DNA from: Muscardinus avellanarius
Lineage: Eukaryota > Chordata > Mammalia > Rodentia > Gliridae
DNA: 64,000 nt
Direction: 5' to 3'
Assembly (NCBI GenBank): GCA_963383645.1
Contig: OY726567.1
Coordinates: forward strand, 63,643,234-63,707,233
The notes beneath the pieces were generated by a model. It was not told the DNA's origin. It worked only from the letters and a program-made list of their open reading frames with translations, and searched no databases. The translations under genes and the position numbers were made by a program. Position 1 is the stretch's first letter. Each line of letters starts with the position of its first letter. Of the stretch, positions 35,731 through 45,220 are shown piece after piece.

Positions 35731-36676
35731 TAAAGCCCTTTATTTTTTATTATTTTATTTTATTTGTGTTATTGGGGGTAGAACCCAGGGACTTTTCTAC
35801 CTCCAGGCTATCCTCTCAGACCTATTTTATACTTTATTTGGAAACAGAGTCTCACTAAGTTGCAGAGAGCCTTACTAAGTAGCTGAGGCTGGCTTTGAAC
35901 CCGTGTGATTCTCCTGTCTCAGCTTCCCAAGCACTAGGATTAAAAGTGTGGGCCATAACGAGGCCGGCATTAGAGCCTGCTGTGAGGCTAGGCCGGTGCT
36001 GGGGCCTCCGAGGCCGGGATTGGAATCCTGCCAAGGGGTTAGGCTGGTGCAGGGGCCAATGGCCAGCATCGGAGCCTGGCGTGAGGCAAGTTCACTCCTG
36101 CGGCCTCCAAGGCCAGGACCAAAGCCAGCTTAGGGGTTAGACCGGTGCAGGGGCCAGCGAGACCAGAACTGGGGCCTCCCATGAGGCAAGGCCGCTGCTT
36201 GAGCCAGCGAGGTCTGGATCAGTCCACTGAGTAGCCAGGCCACTACTGGGACCATCAAGAGTGGGATCGGTACTTGCAACGCAGCATGCACAGAGAAATA
36301 TCGCAGAAAATATAAATCAGACGCTTCTCTTAATCAGCAATAACTAGGAGGAAAAGGGCAACAGGAAGAGGTTGAGCTATAGAAAGGGCCCTATAGTGAA
36401 GCAACTAATGTGACCAATCAGAGGGTATGTAATTCTGGAGGACGGAGCCTCTTTAAAACGCAGGAGGTACATAAACAAATGTATCAAAGTAAATCACCAA
36501 AGAAGCATGGGATCGAGGGAGGGGGAGGGAATGAGATGGGGGCTGGAGGAGGGCTAATTGGATGATGTGTGCTTGTATATCCTCTCAAGTCTTGTACTCC
36601 AATGTGATTGATATATGACTACAATGCACCAATTTAAAAAAAAAAAAAAAAAAGCGTGGGCCATCACGCCCGGCTG
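35731..36676 (-). repeat. B1-dID-type SINE split by composite element copy 1
   Basis: The body GGGGGTAGAACCCAGGGAC through GTGTGGGCCAT is at 35760-35956, and the remaining CACGCCCGGCT is at 36665-36676. The composite element sits between the two parts. Confidence 0.88.
35957..36653 (+). mobile_element. composite VNTR retroelement, short copy
   Basis: About 200 bp of GC-rich 50-bp monomers (degenerate) are followed by the unique 3' module and a poly(A) tail at 36636-36653. A 15-bp target duplication (AAAAGTGTGGGCCAT at 35942-35956, with one mismatch at 36650-36664) brackets it. The insertion point is TT/AAAA, the L1 endonuclease consensus. The 3' module from about 36140 to 36635 is almost identical to the one in 37898-41622. 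Confidence 0.9.
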
Positions 36677-36879
36677 ATACTGACCCTTTAAATCTCAGAG
36701 GAGAAAAGGAAGTGGCTTGTAATGGTGTGGGAAGGAGTGACAGTGGCTGTCCATCTCTGTGTCCTTCAAGGCAAAAGGAGCAATCAGCAGTGATCATACA
36801 GTTTCCTACTATTTTATAGACAGTTGTTTCAGTGTTTGTTGAGTGTTTTTTTTTATTTGTTTATTTTTAGAGGGGAGAC

Positions 36880-36990
36880 TTGGGACATTTTTTGTTTTGT
36901 TTTGTTTTGGGATTGAACCTAGGGCCATTCTACCTTCAGGCTACACCCCCAACCCTTTTATGATTCCTTATTTATTTTTTTTATTTTTAT

Positions 36991-37031
<41 letters not shown>

Positions 37032-37215
37032 GGGGACTGAACTCAGGGACATTCTACAACCGAGCTACTCTCCCAGTCCTGTTTTTATTCCTTATTTTGA
37101 AACAGGGTCTCACTAAGTTGTGGAGGGCCTCATAAGTAGCTGAGGTTGCAATAGCCCAGCCTCAGCCTCTTAAGTCCTGGGATTACAACCGTGTGCCATC
37201 ATGTCATGCTATGAT
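36880..37215 (-). repeat. diverged SINE pair interrupted by a (TG)n run
   Basis: GGGATTGAACCTAGGGCCAT and later GGGGACTGAACTCAGGGACA are two reverse ID-like halves. The B1-like half ends at TGTGCCATCATGTCATGCT. Confidence 0.75.
36992..37028. repeat. (TG)n microsatellite
   Basis: An uninterrupted TG dinucleotide run of about 37 bp. Confidence 0.95.
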
Positions 37216-37684
37216 TTTTTATTTTAAAATAGGGTCCTGCTAATTTGCTGGGGAGGCCTTAACCTGAGGATCCTTTTGTTGCAGCTTCCCAACTACTAGG
37301 ATGGCAGGTGTGGGCTGTCATGCCCAGTTGACTTATGATTTTATAGCTCATCATGACTTCTACAAGATGTGGTAAGGTGACTTCAGGAGCATATGTCAGG
37401 TTGGGGATAGGTAGATGCTACAGTGATGAGAGCTGAAAAATGTCTGAAATTTACTGTAATTTACCACCCAAGCTTTTCCTGGAAGTTGAAAGCCTTCAGT
37501 ATACTCCAAGCAGATTTTTCAGAATTATTATATCAGAAAGATTATGACAGTATAATTGTCTAAAGGGGAAAGGGTCCTGGCACTACCGACTCCACTATCT
37601 TCCCAAGATTCTCTCCCACTGAAGTTTTGACACCATGACTAGCCTTGACTGTATGGAATTGGGACATTGATAAGACCAAATAAG

Positions 37685-37800
37685 AGTCCAGTGTGGTGGC
37701 ACATGCCTGTAATTCCAGTACTTGGGAGGCTGAGGCAAAAGAATCACAGAGGTTGAGGCCAGCCTCAGCAATTTAGTCAGACCCTATTTAAAAATTAAAA
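37685..37800 (+). repeat. B1-like SINE, truncated at 3'
   Basis: GTCCAGTGTGGTGGCACATG through CCTATTTAAAAATTAAAAAA. The ID-like half is missing. Confidence 0.8.
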
Positions 37801-37897
37801 AAAAATAAGGCTGGGCCGGGCGTGGTGGCGCACACTTGTAATCCCCGCGCTTGGGAGGCTGAGACAGGAGGATCGCGCAGGTTTAAAGCCAGCCCCG

Positions 37898-40800
37898 ATC
37901 GGAGCCTGCCGTGAGGCAAGGCCGGTACTGGGGCCTCCGAGGCCAGGATAAGAGCCTGCTGAGGGGTTAGGCCGGTGCTGGGGCCAGCGAGGCCGGCATC
38001 GGAGCCTACCTTGAGGCAAGGCCGGTACTGGGGCCTCGAGGCCAGGATAAGAGCCTGCCGAGGGGTTAGGCCGCTGCTGGGGCCAGTGAGGCCGGCATCG
38101 GAGCCTGCCGTGAGGCAAGGCCGGTACTGGGGCCTCCGAGGCCAGGATAAGAGCTTGCCGAGGGGTTAGGCCGGTGCTGGGGCCAGCGAGGCCGGCAGCG
38201 GAGCCTGCCGTGAGGCATGACCAGTGCTGGGGCCTCCGAGGCCGGGATCGGAGCATGCCGAGGGGTTAGGCCGGTGCTGGGGCCAGCGAGGCCGGCATCG
38301 GAGCCTGCCGTGAGGCAAGGCCGGTACTGGGGCCTCCGAGGCCAGGATAAGAGCCTGCCAAGGGGCTAGGCCGGTGCTGGGGCCAGCGAGGCCGGCATCG
38401 GAGCCTGCCTTGAGGCATGACCAGTGCTGGGGCCTCCGAGGCTGGGATCGGAGCCTGCCGAGGGGTTAGGCCGCTGCTGGGGCCAGCGAGGCCGGCATCG
38501 GAGCCTGCCGTGAGGCAAGGCCGGTACTGGGGCCTCCGAGGCCAGGATAAGAGCCTGCCGAGGGGTTAGGCCAGTGCTGGGGCCAGTGAGGCCGGCATCG
38601 GAGCCTGCCTTGAGGCAAGGCCGGTACTGGGGCCTCCGAGGCCAGGATAAGAGCCTGCCGAGGGGTTAGGCCAGTGCTGGGGCCAGTGAGGCCGGCATCG
38701 GAGCCTGCCTTGAGGCAAGGCCGGTACTGGGGCCTCGAGGCCAGGATAAGAGCCTGCCGAGGGGTTAGGCCGGTGCTGGGGCCAGTGAGGCCGGCATCGG
38801 AGCCTGCCGTGAGGCAAGGCCGGCACTGGGGCCTCCGAGGCCAGGATAAGAGCTTGCCGAGGGGTTAGGCCGGTGCTGGGGCCAACGAGGCCGGCAGCGG
38901 AGCCTGCCGTGAGGCATGACCAGTGCTGGGGCCTCCGAGGCCGGGATCGGAGCATGCCGAGGGGTTAGGCCGGTGCTGGGGCCAACGAGGCCGGCATCGG
39001 AGCCTGCCGTGAGGCAAGGCCGGTACTGGGGCCTCCGAGGCCAGGACAAGAGCCTGCCGAGGGGTTAGGCCGGTGCTGGGGCCAGCGAGGCCGGCATCGG
39101 AGCCTGCCTTGAGGCAAGGCCGGTACTGGGGCCTCTGAGGCCGGGATCGGAGCCTGCCGAGGGGTTAGGCCGCTGCTGGGGCCAGTGAGGCCGGCATCGG
39201 AGCCTGCCGTGAGGCAGGGCCGGTACTGGGGCCTCGAGGCCAGGATAAGAGCCTGCCGAGGGGTTAGGCCGGTGCTGGGGCCAGCGAGGCCGGCATCGGA
39301 GCCTGCCGTGAGTCAAGGCCGGTACTGGGGCCTCCGAGGCCAGGATAAGAGCTTGCCGAGAGGTTAGGCCGGTGCTGGGGCCAGCGAGGCCGGCAGCGGA
39401 GCCTGCCGTGAGGCATGACCAGTCCTGGGGCCTCCGAGGCCGGGATCGGAGCATGCCGAGGGGTTAGGCCGCTGCTGGGGCCAGCGAGGCCGGCATCGGA
39501 GCCTGCCATGAGGCAAGGCCGGTACTGGGGCCTCCGAGGCCAGGATAAGAGCTTGCCGAGAGGTTAGGCCGGTGCTGGGGCCAGCGAGGCCGGCAGCGGA
39601 GCCTGCCGTGAGGCATGACCAGTCCTGGGGCCTCCGAGGCCGGGATCGGAGCATGCCGAGGGGTTAGGCCGCTGCTGGGGCCAGCGAGGCCGGCATCGGA
39701 GCCTGCTGTGAGGCAAGGCCGGTACTGGGGCCTCCGAGGCCAGGATAAGAGCCTGCCAAGGGGCTAGGCCGGTGCTGGGGCCAGCGAGGCCGGCATCGGA
39801 GCCTGCCTTGAGGCATGACCAGTGCTGGGGCCTCCGAGGCCGGGATCGGAGCCTGCCGAGGGGTTAGGCCGCTGCTGGGGCCAGTGAGGCCGGCATCGGA
39901 GCCTGCCGTGAGGCAGGGCCGGTACTGGGGCCTCGAGGCCAGGATAAGAGCCTGCCGAGGGGTTAGGCTGGTGCTGGGGCCAGCGAGGCCGGCATCGGAG
40001 CCTGCCGTGAGTCAAGGCCGGTACTGGGGCCTCCGAGGCCAGGATAAGAGCTTGCCGAGAGGTTAGGCCGGTGCTGGGGCCAGCGAGGCCGGCAGCGGAG
40101 CCTGCCGTGAGGCATGACCAGTCCTGGGGCCTCCGAGGCCGGGATCGGAGCATGCCGAGGGGTTAGGCCGCTGCTGGGGCCAGCGAGGCCGGCATCGGAG
40201 CCTGCCATGAGGCAAGGCCGGTACTGGGGCCTCCGAGGCCAGGATAAGAGCTTGCCGAGAGGTTAGGCCGGTGCTGGGGCCAGCGAGGCCGGCAGCGGAG
40301 CCTGCCGTGAGGCATGACCAGTCCTGGGGCCTCCGAGGCCGGGATCGGAGCATGCCGAGGGGTTAGGCCGCTGCTGGGGCCAGCGAGGCCGGCATCGGAG
40401 CCTGCTGTGAGGCAAGGCCGGTACTGGGGCCTCCGAGGCCAGGATAAGAGCCTGCCAAGGGGCTAGGCCGGTGCTGGGGCCAGCGAGGCCGGCATCGGAG
40501 CCTGCCTTGAGGCATGACCAGTGCTGGGGCCTCCGAGGCCGGGATCGGAGCCTGCCGAGTGGTTAGGCCGCTGCTGGGGCCAGCGAGGCCGGCATCGGAG
40601 CCTGCCGTGAGGCAAGGCCGGTACTGGGGCCTCCGAGGCCAGGATAAGAGCCTGCCGAGGGGTTAGGCCGCTGCTGGGGCCAGTGAGGCCGGCATCGGAG
40701 CCTGCCGTGAGGCAAGGCCGGTACTGGGGCCTCTGAGGCCAGGATAAGAGCCTGTCAAGGGGTTAGGCCGGTGCTGGGGCCAGCGAGGCCGGCATCGGAG

Positions 40801-40960
40801 CCTGCCGTGAGGCAAGGCCGGTACTGGGGCCTCTGAGGCCAGGATAAGAGCCTGTCAAGGGGTTAGGCCGGTGCTGGGGCCAGTGAGGCCGGCATCGGAG
40901 CCTGCCGTGAGGCATTACCAGTGTTGGGGCCTCCGAGGCCGGGATTGGAATCCTGTCAAG
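37898..40960 (+). repeat. GC-rich tandem array of 50-bp monomers in 100-bp dimers
   Basis: Two related 50-bp monomers alternate. Type A contains GGTACTGGGGCCTCCGAGG and ends GAGGGGTTA. Type B contains GGTGCTGGGGCCAGCGAGG and ends GTGAGGCAA. There are about 61 monomers. The array is CpG-dense, with recurrent CCGG sites. Confidence 0.95.
39065..40560 (+). repeat. 699-bp higher-order repeat, two near-identical copies
   Basis: Seven dimers (six of 100 bp and one of 99 bp, marked by GGCCTCGAGGCC instead of GGCCTCCGAGGCC) recur 699 bp apart. Marker pairs are 39231 with 39930, 39364 with 40063 and 39264 with 39963. Only a few substitutions separate the copies. Confidence 0.9.
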
Positions 40961-41572
40961 GGGTTAGACCGGTGCAGGGGCCAATGGCCAGCATCGGAGC
41001 CTGGCGTGAGGCAAGTTCACTCCTGCGGCCTCCAAGGTTGGGACCAAAGCCAGCTTAGGGGTTTGACCGGTTCAGGGGCCAGCGAGACCAGAACTGGGTC
41101 CTCCCATGAGGCAAGGCCGCTGCGTGAGCCAGCGAGGTCTGGATCAGTCCACTGAGTAGCCAGGCCACTACTGGGACCATCAAGAGTGGGATTGGTACTT
41201 GCAACGCAGCATGCACAGAGAAATATCGCAGAAAATATAAATCAGACGCTTCTCTTAATCAGCAATAACTAGGAGGAAAAGGGCAACAGGAAGAGGTTGA
41301 GCTATAGAAAGGGCCCTATAGTGAAGCAACTAATGTGATCAATCAGAGGGTATGTAATACTGGAGGACGGAGCCTCTTTAAAATGCAGGAGGTACATAAA
41401 CAAATGTATCAAAGTAAATCACCAAAGAAGTGTGGGATGGAGGGAGGGGGAGGGAATGGGACGGGGGCTGGAGGAGGGCTAATTGGATGATGTGTGCTTG
41501 TATATCCTCTCAAGTCTTGTACTCCAATGTGATTGATATATGACTACAATGCACCAATTTAAAAAATAAATT

Positions 41573-41624
<52 letters not shown>

Positions 41625-41683
41625 AAGCCAGCCCCGCTGGCTTAAGAGACCCTGTTTCCAAATAAAAATATAAAAAATAGACG

Positions 41684-41859
41684 CCGGGCGTGGTGGCGCA
41701 CGCTTGTAATCCCCGCGCTTGGGAGGCGGAGACAAGAGGATCGCGCAGGTTCGAAGCCAGCCGCGCTGGCGTAAGAGACCCTGTTTCAAAAATATAAAAT
41801 AGGTCTGGGAGCGTAGCCCGGAGGTAGAAGGGCTTCCAGGAACCCCAGTACCACCAAAA

Positions 41860-41860
<1 letters not shown>
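41684..41860 (+). repeat. B1-dID-type SINE
   Basis: ACGCCGGGCGTGGTGGCGCA head and AGGAACCCCAGTACCACC tail. Confidence 0.9.

Positions 41861-41875
<15 letters not shown>

Positions 41876-41924
<49 letters not shown>
41876..41924. repeat. (AT)n microsatellite
   Basis: A pure AT run directly after a SINE poly(A) tail, followed by a partial SINE tail at 41925-41985. Confidence 0.95.
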
Positions 41925-41930
<6 letters not shown>

Positions 41931-42589
41931 GGTCTGGGAGTGTAGCCCGGAGATAGTAGGGCTCCCAGGAATCCCAGTACCACCAAAAAATAGGGCTCGG
42001 AGTGTGGGGAAAAGAAAAAGGAGGAGAAGGTGAAGGAGACAACATCAACTGAATGAGGCTGAAGAGAGTGAACAGGAGATTTGACATAAATCAGCTGAGA
42101 GGGTACATGATATTAACCTGCATGAGGCAGTGACAAATGAGAGAAAAATATATCAAATGAAATATTTTTAGATATATTGAAATGTATTGCTTGCTTTAAA
42201 AAGACTTAAATCACTGCCAGCACATATAACAAACAGATTCTGGAGGATTGATAATATAATGTTAAAGTTATTAGTTGACATCTTTGAAGAAAACATTTCA
42301 GAGAATATTTCAGAGGTCCTATAATAGGAATTTTTAACAGAATGAAAATTATTTAGTATAAAGGAAGGATCAAAAGTTACTTTATTAGCAATAGAATCTA
42401 TGGTTTGAAATGTATACAAACATTTTGGAAAACTCTTTAGCAATACATCCTAAAGCCAAGTAGGTGTAAATTTATGACTAGCAAGGGAATTGCATATATA
42501 TCCAACAGAAATTTAAGTATCACAAAAACACATTGCAGAACCTACATGCTAATATGTATCATCCTCAAAACTGAAAAATGCACACATGT

Positions 42590-43010
42590 ATATTAGTCTG
42601 TTTTTCTTTCCATAACAAAATACCAAAGGCTGGATAAGTTGTAAATAAATTTATTTAGCTGTCAGTTCTGGGGTGTCCAGAACATGGTGCCAGCCTCTGC
42701 TCAGCTCTAGTGAGGACCTCATAGCAACTGGAATCGCAACGGTGAAAGCAGGAGCAGAAGAGACGCCGTGGCAAGAGAGAGAGCTCAGACTTCAAACTTG
42801 CTGTAAGATAAGCCATTCTTGTGAGAACAGGTAGACTACACGAAGATCAGCTTGAAGTGCTTGCAGGAGTGATTATTATCCCCAGACCTAACCACCTCCA
42901 CAAGGCTCCAGTTCTCAAAGATTCCACCACCCAACATCATCACCCTGGGTACAAACCTTACAAGACATGAAACTTCAGGGGAAAAACTCAAATCATAACC
43001 ACATAACAGC
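42590..43010 (-). repeat. MaLR-type (MST/ORR-like) LTR, antisense
   Basis: TATTAGTCTGTTTTTCTTTC, AACAAAATACCAAAGGCTGG, CATGGTGCCAGCCTCTGCTC and GAAAAACTCAAATCATAACC follow the antisense MaLR LTR order. Confidence 0.65.
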
Positions 43011-43400
43011 ACATGTGAATCAAGAGAGAAATGGTCAAATTAATTGTTTGATATTCATGCAGTTGAATCTTATCATCTATGTGTTAAATAATATAGAATT
43101 TTAAAAGTCAAATATGAAAGAGCTTGTGAAATATTTCATTTATATATGGCATAAGAGAAGTGAAAATGATCTCTGCTGCTAGATACTATTCGCTGGACAC
43201 TTTAGAGGATATTTATGAAGGAGACAAGAGGAGGTATCATTGATGCTGACAGTATTGTTTTGTAGCATAAGATCTGCATAAAGAGATGCATGTTGAATTT
43301 GTGAGATCTTACTGAGCAATGCAGGTCTGACTGGTACATTAAAATACTTCAATGATACATATCAGTGATTTAAAAATCAGTATAACATAAGAAATTAGTA

Positions 43401-43519
43401 GCCAGGTTCAGTGGCACATACCTATAATCCCAGTACTTGGGAGGCTAAAACAGGAGGATGACAGGTTCTAGGCCAGCCTGATCTACTCAGTGAAACACAC
43501 AGCAACTTACTGAGACCTG

Positions 43520-43555
<36 letters not shown>

Positions 43556-43850
43556 TTTGCAGAACTAGGGATGGAACCCAGGGGCATTATACCTCCGAGA
43601 TACACCTCCAGCCCTACTTTTAGTCTTTTTAGTTTTGAAACAGGGTCTCACTGAGTTCCTAAGGGCCTTGCTAAGTACCTGGGACTGTCCATGATCCTCC
43701 AGTCTCTGCCTCCTGAATGCTGGGATTATAAGTGTGCAAGTGTGCGCCACCACGCCCGGCTTGAGACCCTGTTTCAAAAGAAAAAAAAAAACAAAAGGAA
43801 CATGGATGTAGATTGGGGATATAATGCTCCTGGATTTAATCCCCGGTGTG
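43401..43850 (+). repeat. B1-dID-type SINE split by an inverted SINE
   Basis: The first part GCCAGGTTCAGTGGCACATA to TGAGACCTGTTTC is at 43401-43523. The second part, from TGAGACCCTGTTTC to TTTAATCCCCGGTG, is at 43762-43850. Confidence 0.85.
43524..43761 (-). repeat. B1-dID-type SINE nested in another SINE
   Basis: T-rich lead, GGGATGGAACCCAGGGGCAT near the start and GTGCGCCACCACGCCCGGC at the end. TGAGACC(C)TGTTTC flanks it on both sides as a target duplication. Confidence 0.88.
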
Positions 43851-43941
43851 AGAAAAGAGAGAGAAAGAAAGAAATAGAAAAAATGAAAGAAAGAAAGAAT
43901 TAGTATCCAATGTTGTAAATTGTCAAATTAGACAGTAAAAG

Positions 43942-43944
43942 TAT

Positions 43945-43983
<39 letters not shown>

Positions 43984-43986
43984 TTT
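43942..43986. repeat. (TTTA)n microsatellite at a SINE tail
   Basis: Repeated ATTT units precede the reverse SINE at 43985. Confidence 0.92.
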
Positions 43987-44195
43987 GCAGTACTGAGGAT
44001 GGAGCCCAGGGCATTCTACCTCTGAGCTACAACCCCTGCCCTATTTTTTATTCTTTTTACGTTGAAACAGGGTCTCAAAGACAGAGTAGGAAAGGGCCTC
44101 ATAAGTAGCTGAGGCTTCGAACCTGCGCAATCCTCCTGTCTCATCCTTCCAAATGCTGGGATTACAAGTGTGTGCCACCATGCCCAGCTTATTCT
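43985..44195 (-). repeat. B1-dID-type SINE
   Basis: GCAGTACTGAGGATGGAGCC at the start and GTGTGTGCCACCATGCCCAG at the end. Confidence 0.88.
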
Positions 44196-44339
44196 AAAAG
44201 CTTACATTCTGAATAGTTTTTTTTTTTTAAAGATAAAATGTGGCATCGCAGACATACTACAGCAGAATTAACAAAGAAAAGACAATACAACAAATGACAA
44301 TAGTTGATCGTTGCTTCCTATTAGGTTCAATATTATATG

Positions 44340-44720
44340 AAACATCTGCATTCATCAGCATTTCCACAGCTGTAATCCAAAGACCAGACCATATAACTTA
44401 AAGGAAGATTTATTTGCTCACAGTTTAGTCCATGTGAGGCTGAGGACCTGGGATCTCAGGGCATGGTAGTGGCAGGAAGTAGGGGTTGCGGGGGAAGCAC
44501 ATGGGCTATGTGCCTCAGAGAGCAGAGAGGGGAGGATGAACCATATACATTCCCCAAGGCCCAGGGACCCACCTTCTCCAGAAGCGCTCTACTGGCTTGG
44601 GCCACCACCCGGATAAATACATTGCAATGGTTTTATGCATGGCTGAAATTATAACCAAGCCCCACTTCCAGCACTGCCAGCCCATTTCTGTGAAGGCTGG
44701 AGGCCACTCCAAATCTAAAC
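44340..44720 (-). repeat. MaLR-type LTR, antisense
   Basis: AAGGAAGATTTATTTGCTCA, CTGAGGACCTGGGATCTCAG and CACTCCAAATCTAAACCATT fit an antisense MaLR LTR. Confidence 0.6.
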
Positions 44721-44799
44721 CATTATAATAACAAACTAATTCACTTGCTAAAGGGAAATATTGGTTCATTGTATTCTTTCAAGAGACATGAACATAAAA

Positions 44800-45220
44800 G
44801 TAGAAAAAAGATACATGACATATATTTAGAAATTTAATCACCTAGCAGAGCAAGAAAATATAAAAGGAAGTAGATTTTATGATAAAGCAGTTTTCCATTA
44901 CTCCAAGTGGTGGTATTTATATCTGATATTTACAATTGTTACATATGATTTTCCAGAATGATGGCTTAATGGATAATTAATGGTCCAATACTAGTCATAA
45001 ATTTAATGGCATAATCTTAATCATATGTGAGTACACATGCTCATGTACACAAACACATACACGTACACGTGGAAACATTGTTATTTACAGTCGTATTTCT
45101 ATAAACCACCACTCTCATCTGAAATTGTTGTGTATAGCTGCACCTACAAATTTGTGGGTAGTATTGAATAAACAACAAAGAATTATGTAAGAGCTTACAT
45201 TTTACACGTAACACATGAGA
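44800..45220. other. AT-rich stretch downstream of the receptor gene
   Basis: No gene or clear repeat was recognised. It would hold the receptor's 3' untranslated region. Confidence 0.4.

Larger units (their letters stand above)
37898..41622 (+). mobile_element. composite VNTR retroelement, long copy (about 3.7 kb)
   Basis: A tandem array at 37898-40960 is followed by a unique 3' module (about 40960-41577) and a poly(A) tail at about 41578-41622. A perfect 14-bp target duplication, TAAAGCCAGCCCCG, lies at 37884-37897 and 41623-41636. These are hallmarks of L1-driven retrotransposition. The array starts mid-monomer, so the true 5' end may be missing or heterogeneous. The 3' module has a CCAAT-like GATCAATCAG, a TTTAAAA run and a G-rich polypurine tract, then a 3' end similar to local L1 tails. 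No intact open frame is convincing. It could be SVA-like or a deleted L1. Confidence 0.9.
37813..41683 (+). repeat. B1-dID-type SINE split by composite element copy 2
   Basis: The head GGGCCGGGCGTGGTGGCGCA through GTTTAAAGCC is at 37813-37897. The continuation GCTGGCTTAAGAGACCCTG is at 41637-41683. The composite element lies between them. Confidence 0.85.

Noticed and set aside
37795..40353. Several 80-150-codon open frames in the GC-rich array
   Set aside because: They are repeated readings of the 100-bp dimer (phase cycles every 300 bp) on both strands. Nothing but tandem-repeat translation is seen.
37898..40960. A CRISPR-like array of regular repeats
   Set aside because: The repeats are contiguous without unique spacers, the host is a mammal, and poly(A) and target duplications show retrotransposition.
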